64,000 bases of DNA from positions 22,329 through 86,328 of the forward strand of contig DAOPZL010000006.1 of NCBI GenBank assembly GCA_035353395.1, in the 5' to 3' direction. Positions 36,113 to 45,081 of the stretch are shown one piece after another. A model generated the notes under the pieces. The model was not told where the DNA came from and did not search any database. It worked only from the letters and a program-made list of their open reading frames with translations. Positions within the stretch are counted from its first letter, which is position 1; each line of letters starts with the position of its first letter. The position numbers were made by a program, and so were the translations under genes. The stretch is from UBA1801 sp035353395. Its GTDB lineage: Bacteria; Acidobacteriota; Holophagae; Holophagales; Holophagaceae.

Positions 36113-38106
36113 ATGTTGGATGAGCAGGAACAGGCCCGCATCATCGGCATGGCGCTGGTACGTGGCCTGATCGGAGTCGAAGCGCTGAAGGCGGTGGCCG
36201 CGAGAGGGGATCGGGGGCTGCTGGATGCCCTGATGGACGCAGGCCGCCTCGACGAGATCGACGTGGAGGACCTGCGGGGCATCCACGAGAGCCCCTTCAT
36301 CGAATCGGCGCGCTCGCCGGGTGGCCGATCCGACCTGGGAAGGGACGCGGATGATCCATCCCTCCAGTTCCCCGCGGGGGAACCGCCGCCGGAGCCGGAA
36401 GACGGGCGGGTGGTGCGCGAGGCCTACGCCTTGCCCCGCTGGAAGAACTACCAGGACCTCTGTTTCGTCGCCGGGGGAGGACTCGGCCGGATCTTCGCGG
36501 CCTTCGATCCCAGCCTGAAGCGGACCGTGGCGCTGAAGTTCCTCCTGTGGGACGACCCGGAACTGGTGCGCCGGTTCTCCCTCGAGGCGCAGCACCAGGC
36601 CAAGGTGGATCATCCCAACATCTGCAAGGTGTTCGAAGTGGGGGAATGGAAGGGCCAGGCCTACATCGCCATGCAGTACATCCATGGGGAGACGCTGGAG
36701 GCGGCAGCCTCCCGCATGAGCCTGACCGAGAAGATCGAGATCATGGAGATCGTCGCGGAGGCCCTGAACGCGGCCCATCGCGAGGGGCTGATCCACCGGG
36801 ACATCAAGCCGGCGAACATCATGATCGAGTGGCTCCCAGGAGGGAAGCCGAAGCCCTACGTGCTGGATTTCGGGCTGGCCCGGGGCGTGGAACCGTCGGA
36901 ACTGACCCTGGACGGGATGCTGATCGGCACCACGAACTACATGGCGCCGGAGCAGGCCGCGGGACAGTTCGACAAGGTCGGGCGCCGGTCGGATGTCTAC
37001 GGACTGGGAGCGACCTTGTTCAGGATCCTCACGGGCCGGATGGTGAACCAGGGCGCAGGCGGGCCGTCCGGGGAGGAGAAGCGGGCGCCGGACCCCGTCC
37101 GCAGGTGGAACCCGGAAGTGTCCCGGGATCTCGAGACGATCGTGATGAAGTGCCTCGAAAAGGTGCCGGAGCGCCGCTACGACTCGGCCCTGGCGCTGGC
37201 GGAGGACCTGAGGCGGTGCCGGGAGGGGGAGCCGATCTTCGCGCATCCGGCGACCTGGTTCTATCGGACGGGCAAGTACGTGCGGAGGCACAAGAGCCTG
37301 GTGGGGATGTCGGCCGCTTCCCTGGCCCTGGTGATGGCCTTGAGCGGATGGGCGCTGACGATGCACCTGAGGGTCCCCAGGATCTCGGAATGCGCCACGT
37401 CCTTCGGATCGGAGGCCTCCACCATGATGATGGGGCTCCGGATGAACTACCTGCTGCCCGAGCATGACACCCGTCCGTGCAAGGCCTGGGTCCGGCAGCG
37501 GATGGAACGTGTCCGCGGGATCATCCAGGCGGAGGGGCGCCAGGCGGAGGGCCCCGGGGCCTTCGCCCTCGGCCAAGGGTATTTCGCGCTGCGCGACTAC
37601 GCGGCGGCCCGCCGCGAACTGGAGGAAGCCTGGAGGAAGAACCACCGCGATCCCCTGGTGGCCTGGGCCCTCGGACAGTCCCTCGGCGAACTCTACCGCG
37701 AGGGCATGGAGGAGCTTCGGCAGACGAGCGACAAGAAGATGCGCGAGACCACGGAACATGCGCTGGAGCGGGAATTCCAGGCTCCGGCGCTGGCCTACCT
37801 CCGGCTTGTGGTCGCACAGACCTCGGAGCGAAAGTCGTTCGTGGAGGGTCTGCTGGCCTACTACGAGGGTCGGTATCTCCTCGCCATCGCGAAGGCCCGG
37901 GAGGCCTCCCAGCTCGAGCCGGATCTCTACGAAGCCAAGATCCTGGAGGGGAACGCGCTCGTGGCCATGGGGCTGGCGTGCCAGGACGCCCATCCGGAAA
38001 CTTCCGTGAGGCTTCTCCAGGAGGCCGGCGCTCCGTACTGTGCCGCGCTGGGCATGGCGAGGAGCGATCCCGCGCTGATCTATGCCGAGGCGACGCGGAG
38101 GTGCGA
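36113..38106 (+). CDS. Hanks-type serine/threonine kinase with membrane helix and repeat tail, N-terminal part (cut by N gap)
   Basis: The first 665 codons of a gene that runs into the N block. Residues 1-110 are an unassigned N-terminal region. The kinase domain follows: glycine loop VAGGGLGRIF (119-128), Lys142 (VALKF), catalytic loop HRDIKPAN (228-235) and DFG (252-254). One membrane helix lies near residues 392-416, and a helical repeat tail of tetratricopeptide style comes after it, probably outside the cytoplasm. The start is ATG 36113, though GGAGGA lies directly against it; TTG 36116 and an earlier TTG 36059 are alternatives. The rest is annotated at 38207-38943. Confidence 0.88.
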
Positions 38107-38261
38107 NNNNNNNNNNNNNNNNNNNNNNNNNNNNNNNNNNNNNNNNNNNNNNNNNNNNNNNNNNNNNNNNNNNNNNNNNNNNNNNNNNNNNNNNNNNNNN
38201 NNNNNNGCATGGCGAGGAGCGATCCCGCGCTGATCTATGCCGAGGCGACGCGGAGGTGCGA
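38052..38261. repeat. Identical 55-bp sequence on both sides of the N block
   Basis: Bases 38052-38106 and 38207-38261 are the same 55 bases, directly touching the N run on each side. Collapsing the two copies and the Ns restores one open frame, so this is an assembly overlap rather than a biological repeat. Confidence 0.9.
38107..38206. other. Scaffold gap of exactly 100 N
   Basis: One hundred unknown bases inside the kinase gene. The round length suggests a placeholder, and the matching flanks indicate that the true distance is negative by 55 bases. If the Ns were real the downstream half would be out of frame with the upstream half. Confidence 0.97.
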
Positions 38262-38943
38262 ACTCGCAAGACTCGCCCTCTCCGGGGGCCACGCCCCTCT
38301 GGAAAACCATGACCAGCTGCAGGAGGCCCTGGACCGGGTCCTGGCCGTGGACCCGGACGCCGTCCACGTCTATACCGTCAAGGCCCGACTTGCGATGACC
38401 TATGCGGTCTTCCTGGGGAAACGCGGCCATGATCCCTTCCCCATGCTGCGCCAGGCCATCGCCTGGAGCGAACAGGCCGAATGCCAGGCCCGGGACCGCC
38501 TGTTCATCGCAGTCATAAGGGGAGAAACCTACAGGTGGAGGGCCCGCTTCGAGCGGGAACGCGGCCTGTCCCCCTCCCGGTCGCTGGAGAAGGCCTTCTC
38601 CTGCTTCCTGGAAGCGGTGGACCTCCGGCCCGAGAACGCGTGGATCCACCAGCGGCTGGCCGCGATATGCAGCCGGCAGGCCGACCAGGCGCGGGCCCGG
38701 GGAGGGGATCCCGGAGGCTTCCTGGATCGAGGGCTGTTCCACATGAGGGAAGCTTTCAGGCTGGCGGAAGGCCCGGCCAGCGGGCAGCGCGCCATGGACC
38801 TCCAGGATGGCCTCGAGGCATGGCGGCGCAAGTACGGCCAGTCCCCGAGCCTTGCGTTCTGCAGTGTCATTCCCTCCTGCTCAAGACGGATCGCAGCTCT
38901 TGCGAGGCAGGGGGGAGCCTTGCCCTTCGGATTCGTGCATTAG
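38207..38943 (+). CDS. C-terminal part of the kinase with repeat tail
   Basis: Continuation of the gene at 36113-38106. The frame used by GMARSDPALIYAEATRR before the gap resumes identically after it and runs to the stop at 38941-38943. Removing the duplicate and the Ns gives a protein of about 891 residues. The tail has helical repeats with conserved small residues (ALDRVLAVDPDAVHVYTVKA, EAVDLRPENAWIHQRLA), typical of tetratricopeptide-like scaffolds that bind protein partners. The last 30 residues are dissimilar and basic. Confidence 0.85.
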
Positions 38944-39010
38944 GACGCCGATGGCCTCAGGGCCGGGGGGAGCCCCGCAGGTTCCGTTCATGGTTCATCC
39001 GGGAGGTGAA

Positions 39011-39316
39011 ATGTTCATCATTCATGTGGATATCCAGGTCAAGCCCGAGTGCATCGAGGCCTTCAAGCAGGCCACGCTGGCCAATGCCGGCGCCAGCGTG
39101 CGCGAGGAGGGAGTGGCCCGTTTCGACGTGCTCCAGGGCGCGGACGACCCCGCCTGCTTCCGCCTGGTGGAGGTCTACCGCTCCCCCGAGGACCATGGGA
39201 AGCACAAGCGGACCGCCCACTACGCCGCCTGGGCCGAATGCGTGGCAGCGATGATGGCCGAGCCGAGGACCGGCACGAAGTACCGGGATCTCTTCCCAGG
39301 GGATGCCGGGTGGTGA
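39011..39316 (+). CDS. LsrG-like antibiotic-biosynthesis-monooxygenase (ABM) domain protein
   Basis: A 101-residue ferredoxin-fold protein. The run VREEGVARFDVLQ and the RTAHYAAW block match LsrG, the isomerase that processes phosphorylated autoinducer-2, as well as the ABM family in general. The ATG at 39011 follows GGGAGGTGAA, a strong ribosome binding site. Its stop overlaps the GTG start of the alcohol dehydrogenase by four bases, so the two are translated together. No other lsr gene is present, so an AI-2 role is not implied; a general ABM-type oxygenase or isomerase is equally possible. Confidence 0.75.
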   Translation: MFIIHVDIQVKPECIEAFKQATLANAGASVREEGVARFDVLQGADDPACFRLVEVYRSPEDHGKHKRTAHYAAWAECVAAMMAEPRTGTKYRDLFPGDAGW

Positions 39317-40470
39317 AGCGCTTCGAATTCAGCACCTCGGGGAGGATCATCTTCGGAAGGGGAAGCCTCCAGGAAGTGGGGACGATCGCCCATGGCCTGG
39401 GCCGGCGCGCCCTGGTCGTGACCGGCCGGGATCCCTCCCGCTCCGCAGGGCTGGATGGGCCGCTCGGCGCCCTGGACGTCCAGAGCTGGAAGTTCTCTCT
39501 CCCGGGGGAGCCGACGGTCGGCGACATCCGGTCGGGCGCGGCCCAGGCGAAGGCCCTGGGCGCCGATCTCGTCATCGCCTTCGGCGGCGGGAGCGCCCTG
39601 GACGGCGGGAAGGCCATCGCGGCCCTGGCGACCAATCCCGGGGACCCGGCGACCTATCTGGAGGTGATCGGCCGGGGATGCCCGCTCGAGCGCCGTCCCC
39701 TGCCGTGCATCGCCATTCCCACCACCGCGGGCACGGGTTCGGAGGCGACGAGGAACGCCGTCCTGCGTTCGCCGGAGCACGGGCTGAAGGTGAGTCTCCG
39801 GCACGCCTGGATGCTGCCCGAGGTGGCCCTGGTGGATCCGGAGCTCACCTTCGACCTGCCCCCGGAAATCACCGCGAGCACCGGGCTGGATGCCCTGACC
39901 CAGCTCGTCGAACCCTTCCTCTCGCTCCGTGCCAACCCCATGACGGACGCCCTCTGTCTCGAGGGATTGAGGCGGGCCGCAGGCTCCCTCCTGCGCGCGT
40001 GGAAGGAGGGGCACGATCTCCGGGCCCGGGAGGACATGGCCCTGGCCAGCCTGCTGGGCGGAATGGCCCTCGCCAACGCGGGCCTGGGCGCCGTCCACGG
40101 CCTGGCGGCGCCGCTCGGGGGATTGAGGCCCATCCCGCACGGGGCGGCCTGCGCGGCCCTCCTCCCCCACGTGCTCGCGGCCAACCTGCGGGGACTCCGC
40201 ACGAAGGCGCCGGGCGGCCCCGGACTGGCGAAGTTCTCGGCGCTGGCCAGGATCCTCACCGGGAACCCCCACGCCGAGCCGGAGGATGGCCTGGCCTGGA
40301 TCCGGACCCTGACGAGGGACCTGCGGGTCCGGGGCCTCGGGGCCTACGGCCTCGTTTCCTCCGACCTGGGGGAGATCGCGGGGAGGGCGTCGCAGGCGAC
40401 CAGCATGCAGGGCAACCCGGTGGAACTGGCCCGGGAGGAACTCGTGGACATCCTGGCCGAGGCCCTGTGA
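39313..40470 (+). CDS. Iron-containing (group III) alcohol dehydrogenase
   Basis: A 385-residue NAD(P)-dependent dehydrogenase. The cofactor glycine stretch AFGGGSALDGGKA (residues about 94-106) and TTAGTGSEAT are typical. Metal ligands are in STGLDALTQLVE (Asp), GAVHGLAAPLGG and RPIPHGAAC (His). The GTG start at 39313 overlaps the LsrG-like stop as GTGA. Substrate is unknown. A shared function with the coupled ABM protein, for example reduction of a carbonyl made by it, is inference from position. Confidence 0.88.
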   Translation: MKRFEFSTSGRIIFGRGSLQEVGTIAHGLGRRALVVTGRDPSRSAGLDGPLGALDVQSWKFSLPGEPTVGDIRSGAAQAKALGADLVIAFGGGSALDGGKAIAALATNPGDPATYLEVIGRGCPLERRPLPCIAIPTTAGTGSEATRNAVLRSPEHGLKVSLRHAWMLPEVALVDPELTFDLPPEITASTGLDALTQLVEPFLSLRANPMTDALCLEGLRRAAGSLLRAWKEGHDLRAREDMALASLLGGMALANAGLGAVHGLAAPLGGLRPIPHGAACAALLPHVLAANLRGLRTKAPGGPGLAKFSALARILTGNPHAEPEDGLAWIRTLTRDLRVRGLGAYGLVSSDLGEIAGRASQATSMQGNPVELAREELVDILAEAL

Positions 40471-40505
40471 TTCCCGGCCAACCCGGCGAGATCCTGCGCG
40501 CGCCC

Positions 40506-40537
40506 GAGAAAAAGCCGCGGCCCGAAGGCCGCGGCTT
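40506..40537 (-). terminator. Intrinsic terminator of the liv operon (minus strand)
   Basis: An 11-bp perfect stem (40512-40522 with 40527-40537, loop CGAA) sits between convergent genes. In the minus direction it is followed by TTTTTCTC, so it ends livF transcription. In the plus direction it has only two T, so it is weaker for the alcohol dehydrogenase. Confidence 0.85.
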
Positions 40538-40569
40538 CCTGGATCCATCCCGGGGGAGGATTCCGGCCG

Positions 40570-41283
40570 TCAGGACACGGACTTGGTCCCCAGGTAGGCG
40601 GCCCGGACCGAGGGATCCTGCGCAATGTCGTGGGCCGGTCCCGACTTGACGATGCGTCCCTGTTCGAGCACGTAGGCCCGGTCGGCCACTTCGAGCGCCT
40701 TGCGGGCGTTCTGCTCGACCAGGAGGATCGTCTTCCCCATGCCCTTGATCTCCATGATGATGTCGAAGACCGTCTTCACGAGCAGGGGGGCGAGGCCCAG
40801 CGAGGGCTCGTCCATCAGGACGAGGTCGCCGTTCGTCATGAGCGCACGGCCCATGGCGAGCATCTGCTGCTCGCCGCCCGAAAGGGTTCCCGCGATCTGC
40901 TTCATGCGCTCCTGGAGGCGGGGGAAAAGGTCGTAGACCCGTTCCAGGTCGGTCGCGACCTGCTTCCGGTCGTTCCGGAGGTAGGCGCCGAGCATGAGGT
41001 TGTCCGCGACGGTCAGGTTCGCGAACACGAGCCGGCCCTCGGGAACGTGGCAGATCCCCATCTTCACGATCTTGGCCGGATTCCGGCCGATCGGATGGTC
41101 CTTGAAGGCGATCTCGCCGCTCACCGGCTTGAGGAAGCCCGTGATCGTGTTCAGCAGGGTCGACTTGCCTGCGCCGTTCGCCCCGATGATCGTGACGATC
41201 TCGCCCTGGTTCACGTCCATGGAGACGCCCTTCAGCGCCTTGATGCCGCCGTAGGATACGTGGAGGTTCTTCACGTTCAGCAT
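40570..41283 (-). CDS. livF: Branched-chain amino-acid ABC transporter ATPase LivF
   Basis: A 237-residue ATP-binding subunit. Walker A reads GANGAGKST (about 38-46), the ABC signature LSGGEQQMLAMGRAL, and Walker B LVLMDEPSLGLAP. It is the typical LivF type, shorter than LivG and without its C-terminal extension. The start at 41283 overlaps the livG stop by one base. It is the last gene of the livHMGF block and ends before the hairpin terminator. Confidence 0.95.
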   Translation of the reverse strand: MLNVKNLHVSYGGIKALKGVSMDVNQGEIVTIIGANGAGKSTLLNTITGFLKPVSGEIAFKDHPIGRNPAKIVKMGICHVPEGRLVFANLTVADNLMLGAYLRNDRKQVATDLERVYDLFPRLQERMKQIAGTLSGGEQQMLAMGRALMTNGDLVLMDEPSLGLAPLLVKTVFDIIMEIKGMGKTILLVEQNARKALEVADRAYVLEQGRIVKSGPAHDIAQDPSVRAAYLGTKSVS

Positions 41284-42062
41284 TACTTTTCCTCCTCGGC
41301 GCCCAGGTAGGCCTCGACGACCTTCGGGTCGTTGGCGACCTCTTCGGCACTGCCGTCGGCCAGGGTGCAGCCGAAGCTGAGGACGTGGATGTGCTCGCAG
41401 ATGCCCATGATGAGATCCATGTGGTGCTCGATGACGAGGACCGACAGATCGAACATCTTCCGCACCTCGACGATGAGGCGCATGAGCTGTTCGGTCTCGT
41501 CGGGGTTCATCCCGGCGGCCGGTTCGTCCAGCAGGAGCAGCTTCGGCTTGAGCGCAAGGGCGCGGGTGATCTCGAGCCTGCGCTGAAGCCCGTAGGGCAG
41601 GTTGTCGGCGGTGAGTTCCTGCCGTTCCTCGAGTCCCATGATCTGCAGCAGCGAGCGCGCCTGTTCCTTGAGAAGCTTGTCCTCCTTCCAGTAGCGCGGA
41701 AGGCGGAACACCGATTCGAACAGGTTGTAGTTCGCCGACAAGTGGCAGGCCGTATACACGTTGTCGAATACGGACAGCTCCTTGAAGAGCCGGATGTTCT
41801 GGAAGGTGCGCGTGACCCCGCCGCAGGCGATTTTGTAGGGCTCCTGGTTGTGGATCGGCTTGCCCTGGTAGAGGATCTGCCCCTCGGTGACCTTGTAGAC
41901 GCCCGTGATCAGGTTGAAGACCGTCGTCTTGCCGGCGCCGTTGGGGCCGATGAGGCCCGAGATGCCGCCTTCGCGTACCTTGAAGCTCACGTCGTTGACG
42001 GCCGCGAGCCCCCCGAAGAGCTTGGTCAACCCTTTGAGTTCGAGAACTGGAACCCCGTTCAT
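41283..42062 (-). CDS. livG: Branched-chain amino-acid ABC transporter ATPase LivG
   Basis: A 259-residue ATP-binding subunit with Walker A GPNGAGKTT near residue 40, a long insert characteristic of LivG with the CGGVTRTFQNIRLF block, the Walker B LLLLDEPAAGMNP and the C-terminal LivG tail GSAEEVANDPKVVEAYLG. The usual LSGG signature is replaced by a divergent NLPYGLQRRLE. The start at 42062 overlaps the livM stop by four bases. Confidence 0.95.
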   Translation of the reverse strand: MNGVPVLELKGLTKLFGGLAAVNDVSFKVREGGISGLIGPNGAGKTTVFNLITGVYKVTEGQILYQGKPIHNQEPYKIACGGVTRTFQNIRLFKELSVFDNVYTACHLSANYNLFESVFRLPRYWKEDKLLKEQARSLLQIMGLEERQELTADNLPYGLQRRLEITRALALKPKLLLLDEPAAGMNPDETEQLMRLIVEVRKMFDLSVLVIEHHMDLIMGICEHIHVLSFGCTLADGSAEEVANDPKVVEAYLGAEEEK

Positions 42063-42961
42063 GCCGCGTCTCCTTGTTCTGCGGCCTTGACCTCGGCCTC
42101 CAGCTTCGCTTTCGCCCTTCTTGCGGCGAGGACCTTCCTGATGCCCGCCGGCGTCAGTTCCATGCCGCCCATGATGCCCTTGGGCCGGCCGACCATGATG
42201 ACGATGACCGCCAGGCCGTAGATGACGAGGCGCCACTGGGCGAAGTTCCGGAAGACCTCAGGCAGGGACACCAGGAGGATGGTGCCCAGGACAGTCCCCG
42301 AGATGGATCCCAGCCCGCCGAAGATCACCATGATGGTGAGGTCGGTCGACTTGGCCATGTTGAACATCGTCGGTCTCAGGAACTGGAGGTAGTTCGCCAT
42401 GAGCGCGCCCGAGACGCCCGCCAGGACCGCGCTCACGATGAGGGCGATCATCTTGAAGCGGAAGACGTTCACGCCCGCCATCTGCGCCGCGAGTTCCTCC
42501 TCGCGGACCGCGATCAGGTTGCGTCCCTGGCGCGAGTTGATGAGGTTCCAGGTGAGGACGAGGCACACGATGTCGAGGAGCAGCACCACCCACCAGGAGG
42601 TCAGCTTGGGCAGGTCCGCCCAGCCGCGCGCGCCGCCGCAGTACTCGACGTTGTTGAGGATGACCCGCACGGCCTCCCCGAATCCCATGGTTGCGATGCA
42701 GAAGTAGTCGCCTTTCAGCTTGAGGGTGAGCTGGCCGATGAAGACCGAGATGAGCCCCGCGGAAAGCCCGCCGGCCAGGATGGCGACGGAGAAGGGGAGG
42801 TTCAGCCGGGCGGTCATGATGGCGGATATGTAGGCGCCGATGGCCATGAAGCCCCCGTGCCCGAACGAGAAGAGGCCCGTGAACCCGGTCAGGATGCACA
42901 GGCCCAGAACGGCGATCAGGTTGATGCCGATGAGAATCGCGATTCCCTGTATGTATTCCAT
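42059..42961 (-). CDS. livM: Branched-chain amino-acid ABC transporter permease LivM
   Basis: A 300-residue inner-membrane protein with about eight helices. The family block GHGGFMAIGAYISAI near residue 35 and FGEAVRVILNN in the middle identify LivM. The C-terminal cytoplasmic tail (VRRKVLAARRAKAKLEAE-type, Lys/Ala-rich) is longer than usual. It pairs with LivH to form the channel for leucine, isoleucine and valine. The start at 42961 is nine bases after the livH stop. Confidence 0.95.
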   Translation of the reverse strand: MEYIQGIAILIGINLIAVLGLCILTGFTGLFSFGHGGFMAIGAYISAIMTARLNLPFSVAILAGGLSAGLISVFIGQLTLKLKGDYFCIATMGFGEAVRVILNNVEYCGGARGWADLPKLTSWWVVLLLDIVCLVLTWNLINSRQGRNLIAVREEELAAQMAGVNVFRFKMIALIVSAVLAGVSGALMANYLQFLRPTMFNMAKSTDLTIMVIFGGLGSISGTVLGTILLVSLPEVFRNFAQWRLVIYGLAVIVIMVGRPKGIMGGMELTPAGIRKVLAARRAKAKLEAEVKAAEQGDAA

Positions 42962-42970
42962 GCCTGGCTC

Positions 42971-43864
42971 CTAGGCCTTGTCTTCGATGTTCTTGCCCAT
43001 GATTCCCGAGGGCCGGACGACGAGCATCGCGATGAGGATTCCGAACGCGAAAAGGTCCCGATACTGTGTCGACAGGTAGCCCGAGATGAAAGTCTCGATC
43101 AGGGCCAGGAGGAGAGAACCCAGGAGGGCGCCCGACAGGCTGCCGAGGCCTCCGAACACAGCTGCGATGAAGGACTTGAGCGTGATGGCGCTCATCTGCG
43201 GGAAGACCTGGTACTTCATGCCGTAGAGGATGCCCGCAGCGCCGGCGAGACCGCCGCCGATCGCGAAGACGAGGATGATGATGAAATTCGGGTTGATGCC
43301 CATGAGGGCCGCGGCCTTGATGTTGTAGGCCGTGGCCTGGATGGCCTTCCCCAGCTTCGTGAAATCGATGAAGAAGACGAGCAGGGCCAGGCAGATCGCG
43401 GCGACCACGAACATCGCGATGTCGACGCGGCCGATGGTGAGCGCCCCGAACTCGAAGGGATCGCCCTGGAAGAAGCCGGGGAGAAGATCGGACGGAAAAG
43501 TCTTGGGCGTGGGACCGATCGTGGCGATCACCGAGTTGTCGATGAAGATGGAGGCGCCCATCGCGGTGATGATGAAGTAGAGGAAGGGCGCGCGTCGGTC
43601 GCGCAGGGGCTTGTAGGCGAGCCGTTCGAGGAGGACGGCGATCACGGCGGCGCCGAGGGCGGCCACGAAGAAGGCCACGCTGAAGGGCACCCCGAGAAGC
43701 GTGAGAGAGAAGAACCCGAAGTAGGCGCCGAGCATGATGACGCTGCCGTGCGCGAAGTTCGAGAAGTTCATGATCGAGTAGACGAGCGAGTAGCCGACCG
43801 CCATGAGCGCGTAGACCGAGCCTATGGACAGTCCGTTGACCAGCTGTTGCAGAAACTGATCCAT
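42971..43864 (-). CDS. livH: Branched-chain amino-acid ABC transporter permease LivH
   Basis: A 297-residue inner-membrane permease with eight helices. The LivH signature NGLSIGSVYALMAVGYSLVY at the N-terminus and AVFGGLGSLSGALLGSLLL near the end are clear. It is separated from livK by a terminator hairpin, so it is made from read-through or a promoter in that spacer. Confidence 0.95.
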   Translation of the reverse strand: MDQFLQQLVNGLSIGSVYALMAVGYSLVYSIMNFSNFAHGSVIMLGAYFGFFSLTLLGVPFSVAFFVAALGAAVIAVLLERLAYKPLRDRRAPFLYFIITAMGASIFIDNSVIATIGPTPKTFPSDLLPGFFQGDPFEFGALTIGRVDIAMFVVAAICLALLVFFIDFTKLGKAIQATAYNIKAAALMGINPNFIIILVFAIGGGLAGAAGILYGMKYQVFPQMSAITLKSFIAAVFGGLGSLSGALLGSLLLALIETFISGYLSTQYRDLFAFGILIAMLVVRPSGIMGKNIEDKA

Positions 43865-43888
43865 CTTGACCTTTCCCTTGGGTAATCG

Positions 43889-43918
43889 AAAAAGGCCGGT
43901 CCGGTTACCCGGACCGGC
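43889..43918 (-). terminator. Terminator between livK and livH
   Basis: A 10-bp perfect stem (43895-43904 with 43909-43918, loop of four) lies 17 bp past the livK stop on the minus strand and is followed by a five-T run. Read-through would supply the downstream permease and ATPase genes, so the hairpin would make livK the most abundant product. Confidence 0.88.
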
Positions 43919-43935
43919 TGTGACTTAGGCGTAGA

Positions 43936-45081
43936 TCAGTCCTTCGCGGCGAACTTTTCCTTGAACTTCATCTTGGGGCCGACGATCTGGATGATCCAGG
44001 CGTCCTTGCCGACGGGATCGTGCTGGGGGCCGATCTTGATGTGGCCGGTGACGCCCTGGATGTCGCAGGTCGTCAGGGCCTTCTGGATCGCGATCGGGTC
44101 GATGGACTTGGCGCGCTGCATGGCATCGACGACCATCCAGAGGGCGTCGTGGACCATGTAGGAATTCAGCTCGGCGTTCTTGTTGTACTTCGCCTTGTAG
44201 GCGTCCCGGATGGGCTTGGACTGGGCGCCGTCCATGTCGAGGTGGTTGATGAACATGCATCCCTCGAGGGACTTTCCGGCCAGGGAGATCAGGTTCTCGG
44301 AGGGCCAGCCGTCGCCGCCGAGGAGGATCTGCTTGATGCCGAGCTCGCGGGCCTGCTTGGCGATCAGGGCGACGTCGTTGTAGTAGGCGGGAATGAAGAC
44401 GAGGTCGGGGTTGGCGGCCTTGAGCTTGGTGAGCGGGGCGCGGAAGTCCTTCTCGCCGGAGGTGTAGCTGACCTCGACGACGACCTTGCCGCCGGCCTTC
44501 TCGAAGTTCTGCTTGAAGAAGTCGCTGAGGCCCGTGGAGTAGGGATCATCGATCGTCATGACGATGCCGGCCTTGCGCTTGCCGAGCTTCTGGAAGGCGT
44601 AGTAGGCCGCGGTCTTGCCCTGGTAGGGGTCGGTGAAGCAGGCACGGAACATGAACTGGTTGACGGCGCCGGAATCCTGGACCGTGACCTTCGGGTTGGT
44701 GGCCGTGGAGGCGACGAGGGGCACCTTGGCCCCGTTGACGATGGTCGCGACGGGGATGGCCTCGCCGGAGCCCTGGGCGCCGACGATGGCGACGACCTTG
44801 TCCTGGCTGATGAGGCGCTTGGCGACGTTGACGGCTTCCACCGAATCACCCTTGTCGTCGTAGCCCACGATCTCGACCAGATACTTCTTGCCGCCGACGG
44901 TGATGCCGCCCTTGGCGTTGTACTGCTCGGCCATCAGCTTGACCGTGTTCAGCTCGGCCTGGCCCCATAGGGCAGAATCGCCCGTCGCCGGACCAAACCA
45001 GCCGATCTTGACGGTCGGGGCCTGAGCGCTGGCGCCGATGGCCAAGGTAGCCATGAGAGTGCTGCACAGGAACTTTCGCAT
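43936..45081 (-). CDS. livK: Branched-chain amino-acid ABC transporter substrate-binding protein LivK
   Basis: A 381-residue periplasmic binding protein. Residues 1-19 are a signal peptide (MRKFLCSTLMATLAIGASA). The mature protein has two type I periplasmic lobes, with GWFGPATGDSALWGQ at the N-lobe, GAQGSGEAIPVA in the ligand cleft and GGDGWPSENLISLAG in the second lobe. ATG 45081 has AGAGGAGA upstream. It heads the liv operon, followed by a terminator and livHMGF. Substrate (Leu/Ile/Val or related amide) is inferred from the family. Confidence 0.93.
   Translation of the reverse strand: MRKFLCSTLMATLAIGASAQAPTVKIGWFGPATGDSALWGQAELNTVKLMAEQYNAKGGITVGGKKYLVEIVGYDDKGDSVEAVNVAKRLISQDKVVAIVGAQGSGEAIPVATIVNGAKVPLVASTATNPKVTVQDSGAVNQFMFRACFTDPYQGKTAAYYAFQKLGKRKAGIVMTIDDPYSTGLSDFFKQNFEKAGGKVVVEVSYTSGEKDFRAPLTKLKAANPDLVFIPAYYNDVALIAKQARELGIKQILLGGDGWPSENLISLAGKSLEGCMFINHLDMDGAQSKPIRDAYKAKYNKNAELNSYMVHDALWMVVDAMQRAKSIDPIAIQKALTTCDIQGVTGHIKIGPQHDPVGKDAWIIQIVGPKMKFKEKFAAKD

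Noticed and set aside
38052..38261. Direct repeat around the N gap as a real tandem duplication
   Set aside because: Frame restoration on collapse and the exact touch to the Ns make an assembly overlap far more likely.
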